Positions 6,598-12,080 of a DNA stretch of 12,080 nt are shown here, piece by piece (position 1 is the first letter of the stretch; every line of letters begins with the position of its first letter). This stretch comes from Planctomycetota bacterium (lineage in GTDB: Bacteria > Planctomycetota > Phycisphaerae > Sedimentisphaerales > Anaerobacaceae). The notes beneath the pieces were generated by a model. That model worked only from the letters and a program-made list of their open reading frames with translations, made no database searches and was not told the DNA's origin. Made by a program: the position numbers and the translations under genes. Location: contig CP070830.1 of NCBI GenBank assembly GCA_020344865.1, positions 1,869,828 through 1,881,907 of the forward strand. Reading direction: 5' to 3'.

Positions 6598-9500
6598 TTA
6601 CTTCAGCCACCTCTCGCACAATATCTGCAAGTCGGCCAAGTCAACCTTCCAGTCATGATTCAGGTCACACCCATTGCTCCACGGGAACCACTGAATCATA
6701 GGGCCGCCATATTCAATCTCAACATTATCCACGTATAGGCACACCCCAATATTCGTACTGCCGCGAAAGCGAATCTGAGTATTCCCTGATATGTAAGGCG
6801 TAATATCAAAGCTTGCCGTACCGCTGCCAGTACCATAACCGTAGTTGGCAAGCGTAATCCAGTGAAAACCGCCGTCTGGCGAAACATCCGCGCTTAGATA
6901 GCCGATACCCCTTTTTACCACAGTCTCGTAGTCATATCTGAGTTTTGCCAGCACACAACCACTGAGGTCTGCCTCACGCGATACACTTCGAACAGGTGCA
7001 ACATCAAATCGTCTGTTCATAGGTCCAATTTGCAGCCGGCCTTCACTGCAGACCTGAAGAAATCCGTTCGCCGGACCGTCGATCTCTCCCCACTCCTGCC
7101 AGTCACCGGCCCAGTCCTCGCTGCCGTCGTTATTGCTGTACGATACTGTGTTGAATTCATCCCGAACGGTGCTGCTCATCTTGTATTCATTACACCAGTT
7201 ATTTGCAAATATCGAATAATCAATGAAATCTACCTCCATATCGCCGCTAAGATCTCCATATATCAGGCACGGACCGCCCTCAGAAAGATTGCTTCCAATG
7301 AAACACACGGGTTCTCCATTACCTTCAGAAAGACCCACAAGCCCGTCTCTCGCAGCAATATCCAAAAATGTAATCCTTATCTTGCCGTTAAACCGCATCT
7401 CCACCTGGAAACTGTTGCCGGTGGGTAAACTGTACTCCGGCACATCCTCGAATGTCACCACAATGCCGCCCTCAACCTCCTTCCATGAAATCGTGCCTCC
7501 GGCAGACGGGTCCAAATCATCATACATCGCCGATATCCGGGGGAAGTTAAAATGTGAACTAAAACTCTCAGAGTGGCTTATATCACCCGTCGTAAAGCTG
7601 ATATATCCGTTGCTGCCGATATAAAACGTATCATACTCGGTGCCGTAAAAACTCACACTCGAATTCAAAAGTTCTACTGCCTCATAATCATCATCTCCAA
7701 GCGATACAACATTCCCGCCGGCGGGGTCCACCGGAAAATCTGTCGCTTCGCCGAGGCAGATACTGTAGTAATTGTTAGAACCATCCGGAATGAAGGCCAG
7801 CATTCGATACGCCATGTCATTAGACGCAGGGTCGTTCGGGTCAAGGTAATTCGGCTCGAACAGCTCGGTAAAGTAGTCGATGGCCTCAACAATAATCGTG
7901 ACCGGTATCGGTATTTGCGGCATATATGGATCGTTCGAATCAATCGTTATCCAGCCCTGGTACATTCCCCCATCACAAGAGGCATGGAACACAACGTCAA
8001 CATCATTCGTATCGCCCGCGCCGACAATGCCGCTCTCAGGTACCAATTCCACCCAGGGCGAACCGAAACTTCCCGCCTGTACCGAATAGTGTAAATCAGC
8101 ACCTCCGGTATTACCAATGGTCAGCCTTTGAGTCTGAGAGCTTCCTTGTGGAATTACAACACTGTACGAATACGGATTGGCCCATATCTTCGGTTCCGTA
8201 CGCGCGTTCAGACATACACCGCGTGTCTGCTCTAAGGTCGTGGTCAAATCGGTATATATGATTTCGCCGCAGTAATCTCCCTCTTCAAGTCCGCAAGCCA
8301 ACTCATTGGGTACTACCTCCACCGTAATTGTTTCGTCGGGAGCCAAAGTGCCATCTGGGGGAAAGATATCAATCCATATAACATTCGGCTCTGCCGCCCA
8401 ATCGATGCTGTACGGGCCGGTGTTCGTAAGAACATACTCAATATAAGTAGGTACAAACGGACCGCCCGGATGCCCGTAAAACTCAACATCATTAACAGGG
8501 GCAATGTCCAGGTACTCCGGAACCCCCGTCCCGACCAGCAGCACCTCGGCATTCGGCTCACCAATGTCGTCGCTGTTTATCAACACCCTCGATTCATAGT
8601 CGCCCAAAGAGGCCGGGGCAAAATTTACGTCGAACGGCGGGAGGCTCTCACCGGCACCAAGAATAACGGGTAGCCCGGGCAGATTCCCCAGACTGAATCC
8701 CGATGGTTGCACCAGAACATCGTCGAAGTAATAGTGGTAATATGTCCGCCGCTGATAGGCAAAAAGACCGACATATCCCGAATCCGCAACGCTGCTGTCA
8801 GTGCCGCTCCACGCCAGATTGCCGTTGAAGTAAACGTCTATGTCAGGACCAGTCAGTTTAACCTTGATAACATTACCCTCGCTGCCGCTGTTTAAATATG
8901 AGGAGTATGTCGATGACTGAAGATAGCTCCACGAGCCCGAAACATATTTGCGGACCCAGTAGTTCCTGTTGCCGTCCTCGCTAATCACGTATGCAGAGCC
9001 TGTGGAAGCCGGGTAGCTGAAGTCGTCGCTGGCACGCACGATAACGCCCCCCTCATAGCCGCTATACGTTCTTCGTATAGTCGCCTGGAACGATAAGTCC
9101 TGCCACTTCTGACCTCGGTACATTGACTGCATCATCCGGTAGTCGTACGCCGAAGCCGGATGATATTCTCCGTCACCGTCACCGTACGGATATACCACGT
9201 CCCACACACCGTTGAAATGCTCCTCCCAGTCCTGGCTGTCCCCATCGTTAAAATCCTCTACATAACCTGCGCTGCCTGCCGTCAGCTCAGGGCCGTTTGG
9301 ATCTACGATACTTATGCTCTCGATTATTAATTCGTGCCGGGGATTGGTGTCCACGTTCATAATCGTAATATGCTCAGTTATCGATAACCCCACAACCACC
9401 TCGTTAAAATCCATCTCTCTGTCACATACATCTCCTATCGTATCGTAAATCCCGATCTGACCGGGCACCACCAGCACCTCAAGCAAAACACCAACCGCTT

Positions 9501-10401
9501 GCTCCGAATCGGTTGTAAGGTCCGTAAAAACAACGTCGCACTCATATGTGTTTGGCTCGAATGAATTGACCTCGGAATTAAGAGATACGGTCACATTCGC
9601 ATCGCCGTAAGCAGGTAAAGTCCCGCCGCTCAAATCCACCTCAACCCATGAACATGTCGACAACGCACTCCAATCCAGCGAGTTCGCACCTGTATTCGTA
9701 AGTGTATAGACTTTGCTCGCAGGAGTAAATGGCCCTTCCTCACCCCCAAAACAAACAAAGTCGTTTGGAGGCGCTATCTCGAGGTCGGAACACGGTAGAC
9801 CATCAACGCAGACATTATCCCACTCCCGCCCGTCCGTTGAATACGTATAATTATCATACTGCTGGAACTTGATGTGAAAGTCGTTCGTGTAGCCAAATCC
9901 TGCATCGTAATCTCTCCTGATGCGCTCCACTTCGGCATCCATGTCGACAGTAAAGTTCTGCCCCGATGAACTCACAGCCAATTCATTGGCGTTCACCACT
10001 GTATACCATTGTATGCCGTCGTCACTAATAGCCACTCCGTCACCATTACGATGCCCAGCGAACGTTGCAGGCAGGCTCGTTTCCTCGTCGCTGTGGTCCG
10101 CTTGCCAGAACGTAAGTTGTACATCGCACCGGCCGGAAAGACAGAGATGCAAAATAGCTTCGTTCAACACGTAATTGCCGTTGTACCTTGAGTCCATCCG
10201 CAGCCTTCCATTGACCACTGCGATACGTCCGTAAGAATTCGAAGAATAGTATTCCCAACCGTCCGACGCCCCCGGCATGCTATAAAAATACTGGCAGTAC
10301 GGTGGCGGCTGACACGTTGCAGCCTGTGATGCACCAACCAAAAGTCCACCAAGCATTAACGCCAAAATGCTCATGCTTCTCCAGTAATTACGTGATTCCA
10401 T
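6598..10401 (-). CDS. Large secreted multidomain protein with BACON/ASH-like domains and split dockerin
   Basis: Predicted exported, probably cell-surface or extracellular protein of 1267 residues; no catalytic domain recognised. The ATG at 10401 is chosen for AGGAGGT 6 nt upstream and a classic signal peptide (1-27, ending ASQA). The ATG at 10467 adds 22 residues without a ribosome site. Domains in order, boundaries approximate: 28-205 lectin-like/beta-rich; 209-312 BACON-like repeat 1; 313-379 first half of an ASH/choice-of-anchor-like sandwich; 380-566 an inserted concanavalin-like domain (opens with EDFNDGDSQDW, closes with YFDDVLV); 567-630 second half of that sandwich (FDVNFAPASLGDY, VLLVGTG); 632-737 BACON-like repeat 2; 738-840 another Ig-like sandwich; 845-1045 nidogen-like region (YDTFYIGSNGYISF); 1049-1070 first dockerin EF-hand (Asp1050, Ser1052, Asp1054, Asp1061); 1080-1232 jelly-roll (LYVDNVEIEY); 1245-1267 second EF-hand (Asp1246, Asn1248, Asp1250, Asp1257). 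It has 23 cysteines, suggesting disulfides. Likely role is adhesion or carbohydrate binding (inferred). Confidence 0.85.
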   Translation of the reverse strand: MESRNYWRSMSILALMLGGLLVGASQAATCQPPPYCQYFYSMPGASDGWEYYSSNSYGRIAVVNGRLRMDSRYNGNYVLNEAILHLCLSGRCDVQLTFWQADHSDEETSLPATFAGHRNGDGVAISDDGIQWYTVVNANELAVSSSGQNFTVDMDAEVERIRRDYDAGFGYTNDFHIKFQQYDNYTYSTDGREWDNVCVDGLPCSDLEIAPPNDFVCFGGEEGPFTPASKVYTLTNTGANSLDWSALSTCSWVEVDLSGGTLPAYGDANVTVSLNSEVNSFEPNTYECDVVFTDLTTDSEQAVGVLLEVLVVPGQIGIYDTIGDVCDREMDFNEVVVGLSITEHITIMNVDTNPRHELIIESISIVDPNGPELTAGSAGYVEDFNDGDSQDWEEHFNGVWDVVYPYGDGDGEYHPASAYDYRMMQSMYRGQKWQDLSFQATIRRTYSGYEGGVIVRASDDFSYPASTGSAYVISEDGNRNYWVRKYVSGSWSYLQSSTYSSYLNSGSEGNVIKVKLTGPDIDVYFNGNLAWSGTDSSVADSGYVGLFAYQRRTYYHYYFDDVLVQPSGFSLGNLPGLPVILGAGESLPPFDVNFAPASLGDYESRVLINSDDIGEPNAEVLLVGTGVPEYLDIAPVNDVEFYGHPGGPFVPTYIEYVLTNTGPYSIDWAAEPNVIWIDIFPPDGTLAPDETITVEVVPNELACGLEEGDYCGEIIYTDLTTTLEQTRGVCLNARTEPKIWANPYSYSVVIPQGSSQTQRLTIGNTGGADLHYSVQAGSFGSPWVELVPESGIVGAGDTNDVDVVFHASCDGGMYQGWITIDSNDPYMPQIPIPVTIIVEAIDYFTELFEPNYLDPNDPASNDMAYRMLAFIPDGSNNYYSICLGEATDFPVDPAGGNVVSLGDDDYEAVELLNSSVSFYGTEYDTFYIGSNGYISFTTGDISHSESFSSHFNFPRISAMYDDLDPSAGGTISWKEVEGGIVVTFEDVPEYSLPTGNSFQVEMRFNGKIRITFLDIAARDGLVGLSEGNGEPVCFIGSNLSEGGPCLIYGDLSGDMEVDFIDYSIFANNWCNEYKMSSTVRDEFNTVSYSNNDGSEDWAGDWQEWGEIDGPANGFLQVCSEGRLQIGPMNRRFDVAPVRSVSREADLSGCVLAKLRYDYETVVKRGIGYLSADVSPDGGFHWITLANYGYGTGSGTASFDITPYISGNTQIRFRGSTNIGVCLYVDNVEIEYGGPMIQWFPWSNGCDLNHDWKVDLADLQILCERWLK

Positions 10402-10407
10402 AACTAA

Positions 10408-10414
10408 ACCTCCT
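10408..10414 (-). promoter_or_regulatory. Ribosome binding site of the large dockerin gene
   Basis: The minus strand reads AGGAGGT, 6 nt (TTAGTT), then ATG at 10401. It decides the start and gives the protein a normal signal peptide. Confidence 0.85.
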
Positions 10415-10643
10415 AAAGAATTGTTGCCCCTTTGCACACAAGAATATAATTGGCTGAAAAGACCCATTTATCGAAAACAGACTCCGTGAAATTCGTATCC
10501 GGTTGTGTCCCTGTGTCTTGAATAATAGCTGCTCGTGCCATAGGTATCTGTTACCCTGTAATCCGCGCAGACGTTCTCTCACCGCTGCCCCTTTAAGACT
10601 TCGTCCAAAACTCTGCACGTCGCTCCTCCACATGTCAGTATTA

Positions 10644-10672
10644 GGCGGGTGTGGGCCGTTCCCGTGTCCGCC
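10644..10672 (-). ncRNA. Symmetrical hairpin at the 5' end of the leader
   Basis: On the minus strand the 29 nt read GGCGG-ACAC-GGG-AACGG-CCC-ACAC-CCGCC. Two stems (5 bp and 3 bp) are separated by a symmetrical ACAC/ACAC internal loop and closed by a 5-nt loop. It begins about 20 nt after the candidate -10 box, so it would lie at the very 5' end of the mRNA of the large dockerin gene. It could stabilise the transcript or be part of a cis-regulatory RNA; it matches no riboswitch class I know. Typing as ncRNA means leader structure only. Confidence 0.35.
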
Positions 10673-10689
10673 GGATTTAAAAAAAGCTT

Positions 10690-10722
10690 ATTATATTTAT
10701 ACTATCCGACGTCGTTTGTCAA
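10690..10722 (-). promoter_or_regulatory. Probable promoter of the large dockerin gene
   Basis: On the minus strand an exact TTGACA (10722-10717) is followed after 15 nt by TATAAA (10701-10696), which runs straight into an exact TATAAT (10695-10690; 21 nt from the -35). Neither spacing is the ideal 17, but the AT-rich -10 region and perfect -35 are the best promoter match in the window. Directly upstream is an A/T-rich block with an inverted repeat, AAAATT-CTTCA-AATTTT on the plus strand (10724-10740), which could act as an UP element or operator. Transcription from here would give a leader of roughly 290 nt. Confidence 0.5.
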
Positions 10723-10769
10723 GAAAATTCTTCAAATTTTTCCCAATATTTTGACTCTCTCCCTCAATA

Positions 10770-10853
10770 GTACCCGGCCCCGTTTAGCTCCCTCGCCTGA
10801 CTTGTCTGGCCCCTTTTACGCCTGCCGTCAGAGGCGTTCGTACCCAGCCCCGT
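10770..10853. repeat. Near-identical 14-bp direct repeat pair
   Basis: GTACCCGGCCCCGT (10770-10783) and GTACCCAGCCCCGT (10840-10853) differ at one base and are 70 bp apart. They bracket the small hairpin at 10818-10837 and suggest the block was built from repeated units. Confidence 0.5.
10818..10837. repeat. Small inverted repeat (6-bp stem)
   Basis: ACGCCT (10818-10823) and AGGCGT (10832-10837) are perfect complements around an 8-nt loop. No T-run follows on either strand, so it is listed as a palindromic repeat rather than a terminator. Confidence 0.45.
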
Positions 10854-10894
10854 CCTCCGGGCCGGGGTGAAATCGCGAGCTCCGCTCTTGCTTG

Positions 10895-10917
10895 CCCCGT
10901 ACCCGTGTGGTACGGGG
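10895..10917. repeat. Perfect 9-bp stem inverted repeat
   Basis: CCCCGTACC (10895-10903) and GGTACGGGG (10909-10917) form a perfect GC-rich hairpin with the 5-nt loop CGTGT. It lacks a following T-run on either strand, so it is more likely a REP-type palindrome than an intrinsic terminator, though it could still pause or stabilise transcripts of the LamG gene. Confidence 0.7.
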
Positions 10918-10919
10918 TC

Positions 10920-10954
10920 ATTCCCGCGAAATTTATCCCCAAGGGAGCGGGAAT
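10920..10954. repeat. ATTCCCGC...GCGGGAAT inverted repeat, dRS3-like
   Basis: Eight-base arms ATTCCCGC (10920-10927) and GCGGGAAT (10947-10954) are perfect complements around a 19-nt interior. The arms, and the flanking TC before and CCA after, resemble the dispersed 'TCATTCCCGC...GCGGGAATCCA' repeat found in many bacteria, of which Neisseria dRS3 (ATTCCC-N8-GGGAAT) is the best-known form. Here the interior is longer than in that form. Confidence 0.6.
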
Positions 10955-10963
10955 CCATTTTTA

Positions 10964-11038
10964 CATTCCCTGTCCTCGAACGTCGTTGTCGGGGTTGCCC
11001 TGTATCTTTGCATTCCCTGTCCTCGAATGTCGTTGTCG
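10964..11038. repeat. 28-bp direct repeat, two copies, 47-bp period
   Basis: Copies at 10964-10991 and 11011-11038 both begin CATTCCCTGTCCTCGAA and end GTCGTTGTCG. They differ only at the 18th base (C versus T). The 19 bp between them are unique. It abuts the dRS3-like element, so the pair may be a duplicated tail of that element. Confidence 0.75.
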
Positions 11039-11125
11039 TACGATACGGAATCCCAGAAACCCAATCACCGCTTACCAATAACCAATTACCAACACATGAG
11101 CGAACCGACGCGCCAATCTCCCTCC

Positions 11126-11167
11126 GTCATTGCGAGGAGGCCGCGAAGTGGCCGACGTGGCAATCTC
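11126..11167. repeat. REP-like palindromic element (GTCATTGCGAGGA...GGCAATCTC)
   Basis: Outer arms ATTGC (11129-11133) and GCAAT (11160-11164) pair, and two GGCC blocks (11139-11142, 11150-11153) pair around GCGAAGT. The ends match the dispersed intergenic repeat 'GTCATTGCGAGGAGCGAAGCGAC...GCAATC' seen in many unrelated bacterial genomes. A second CAATCTCC lies at 11114-11121, 47 bp before the one at the element's end (11161-11168), suggesting a decayed neighbouring copy. It lies about 65 bp past the stop of the LamG gene and could also end or protect its transcript. Confidence 0.6.
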
Positions 11168-11230
11168 CACACCAATTACCCCATCACAATTCCGCGCTAC
11201 GCCCCCGCCTCAACTTCACCGCACCCGGAC

Positions 11231-12080
11231 TCAATCCTGTCCTTGCTGGTAAAGCTGCTCGACTTCTTCGCCGGTCAAAGCTCTGTCGAACATCATAACG
11301 TCGTCAATTGCGCCGTTGTAACCGTAGTACCAGCTCCCTCCGGCACCCAATCTGCCAATATTAAAGGGCCTCTCAGACATGCGAGGTGCGTATGAAGAAT
11401 AATCATCGCTCGTCGCCTTCGGCTGTCCATCAATATATATCTTCATGTAACTGCCGTCCCACGTAGCGGCCACGTGGTACCATGTGTCCAGACTTACAGT
11501 CTCCGTCGTCGCAACCTTTCTCGGAGTACCTCCGCCATCAACGAAACCCGCTTGTACTACCGCATCGGGTTGAATCTGAAGCCAGTAATCGTATCCGCTT
11601 GTATTGCTCTTTGAGACTATCCGCTCGTAATAGCCGGAATCTGAGCTTCTGTAAATCCACGCACTCATAGACCACGCTGTCAAAGCCAGGCTGGCATCTG
11701 TCCCACAGTCAATGTAGTCGCTTGTTCCGTTGAACGTAAGAGCGCCGTCTATTACGCCCGCAGTGTGTAGAACAGATGTATTTTGTTGAGCGGTTCCGTC
11801 GTTACCATAACCACTGCTGTCTAACACCGTGGTATCAGGCCCGTCATCATCCATCTCCCAGTATCCGACCAGACTCGCATCCACACACCAGAATTGCCCG
11901 AGGATGGCAAAGTCACCAAACTCTGTGGCGCCATTGCGATTGAAGTCGGTTCCCTCGCACCAGTTTGGCTCCGCGCATGTCTCATCCAGCCAATATGACA
12001 CAAGTATCGCAAGGTCCTCCATCCAAACATAGCCGTCGTCGCTTAACTCCGGAATCTCCGTTCTAAAACGCCAGACATCG
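11231..12080 (-). CDS. Dockerin- and LamG-domain exported protein, C-terminal part
   Basis: The frame is open to the right edge, so the gene starts outside the window; 282 residues are present and an in-frame ATG at 12022 sits inside the dockerin and is not a start. Fragment residues 11-31 form the first EF-hand-like repeat with a degenerate loop (Glu11, Ser13, Asp15, Asp22, then LAILVSYWL). Residues 45-64 form the second (Asp45, Asn47, Asn49, Asp56, then FAILGQFW). The linker PNWCEG between them is typical of Phycisphaerae dockerins. From about 69 to the end is a LamG/concanavalin-like jelly roll: GYWEMDDDG, LDSSGYGNDGT, ALTFNGTSDYIDCG, WSMSAWIY, WYHVAATWDG, IYIDGQ and AIDDVMMFDRALTGEEVEQLY are all characteristic. 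Probably exported and carbohydrate- or surface-binding (inferred). Whether an N-terminal catalytic domain exists cannot be seen here. Confidence 0.88.
   Translation of the reverse strand, partial: DVWRFRTEIPELSDDGYVWMEDLAILVSYWLDETCAEPNWCEGTDFNRNGATEFGDFAILGQFWCVDASLVGYWEMDDDGPDTTVLDSSGYGNDGTAQQNTSVLHTAGVIDGALTFNGTSDYIDCGTDASLALTAWSMSAWIYRSSDSGYYERIVSKSNTSGYDYWLQIQPDAVVQAGFVDGGGTPRKVATTETVSLDTWYHVAATWDGSYMKIYIDGQPKATSDDYSSYAPRMSERPFNIGRLGAGGSWYYGYNGAIDDVMMFDRALTGEEVEQLYQQGQD

Larger units (their letters stand above)
10402..11230. other. Long non-coding region: leader, promoter and repeat cluster
   Basis: About 830 bp without a convincing gene separates the two exoprotein genes. From right to left in the sense of transcription it holds the 3' flank of the LamG gene with a REP-like palindrome (about 11126-11167), an AC-rich stretch with the short motif CCAAT(A/T)A repeated near 11072-11092, a cluster of hairpins and a direct repeat (10770-11038), a promoter-like TTGACA/TATAAA element (10690-10722), and a leader of about 290 nt before the large gene. 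The leader contains an 81-codon open frame (10633 to 10388) without a ribosome site that overlaps the real start; I do not count it as a gene. Confidence 0.6.

Noticed and set aside
6068..6658. 196-codon plus-strand frame spanning the sppA upstream gap
   Set aside because: Overlaps both sppA and the dockerin gene antisense, is a Pro/Ser/His-rich low-complexity product of the C-rich strand, and has no ribosome site.
10402..10690. Known riboswitch (for example c-di-GMP-I) in the leader
   Set aside because: I looked for the conserved core strings of this class by eye and found only scattered short resemblances, not an ordered core.
10895..10917. Perfect 9-bp hairpin as an intrinsic terminator of the LamG gene
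   Set aside because: No T-run follows on either strand and it lies over 300 bp past the stop codon, so a repeat element is the safer call.
10964..11038. Two 28-bp repeats separated by a unique stretch, like a minimal CRISPR array
   Set aside because: Only two copies, a 19-bp gap too short for a normal spacer, no leader and no cas gene in the window.
10867..11395. Two overlapping plus-strand frames of 143 and 167 codons over the repeat cluster
   Set aside because: They run through palindromic repeats and into the antisense of the LamG gene; the repeated peptide segments come from the DNA repeat, and no start signal is present.

Overview
The window looks like a chromosomal segment of an uncultivated or anaerobic planctomycete, most likely of the Phycisphaerae/Sedimentisphaerales type. 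The main reason is the two large exported proteins that carry dockerin-type EF-hand repeats in the 'PNWCEG...D-N-G...DF-D-A-L-W' style common in that group, joined to BACON/ASH-like beta-sandwiches and LamG-like jelly rolls. The lipoprotein-type SppA and the DUF5117/DUF4953-type metalloprotease agree with this. The placement is inferred from protein style only; no rRNA or marker gene is present.

Layout. (1) Bases 1-2461, plus strand: a tight three-gene run. It holds the 3' end of glucose-6-phosphate isomerase (pgi), a short-form mannose-1-phosphate guanylyltransferase (manC) and the RuvX/YqgF nuclease-fold protein. pgi and manC bracket the fructose-6-P to GDP-mannose route and so belong to sugar-nucleotide and surface-glycan supply. 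(2) Bases 2476-6277, minus strand, convergent with the first run across a 14-bp gap: an SppA-like S49 peptidase followed by a large HExxHxxGxxH zinc metalloprotease. Both have lipoboxes and probably form one transcription unit of envelope proteases. (3) Bases 6278-6597: a non-coding gap, cytosine-rich on the plus strand, with a candidate -10 box for sppA. (4) Bases 6598-10401, minus strand: a 1267-residue secreted multidomain protein with duplicated BACON-like domains, a lectin-like domain inserted in an ASH-like sandwich, and a dockerin whose two EF-hand halves are about 170 residues apart. (5) Bases 10402-11230: a long non-coding stretch. It holds a probable promoter, a leader of about 290 nt that starts with a symmetrical hairpin, and a cluster of small palindromic and direct repeats. 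(6) Bases 11231-12080, minus strand: the C-terminal part of a second exported dockerin-LamG protein that runs off the window.

The three complete minus-strand genes share a near-perfect Shine-Dalgarno (AGGAGGT) exactly 6 nt before ATG. This fixes their starts 22-23 codons inside the longest open frames and restores clean signal peptides. By hand counts on sampled lines, the plus strand is strongly C>G through both the plus- and minus-strand genes of the left half, and this skew is lost inside the large dockerin gene.

I see no transposase, tRNA, CRISPR array or phage gene. The most interesting content is the domain-insertion architecture of the large exoprotein and the structured, repeat-rich DNA upstream of it. 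I do not see a clearly new multi-gene system.
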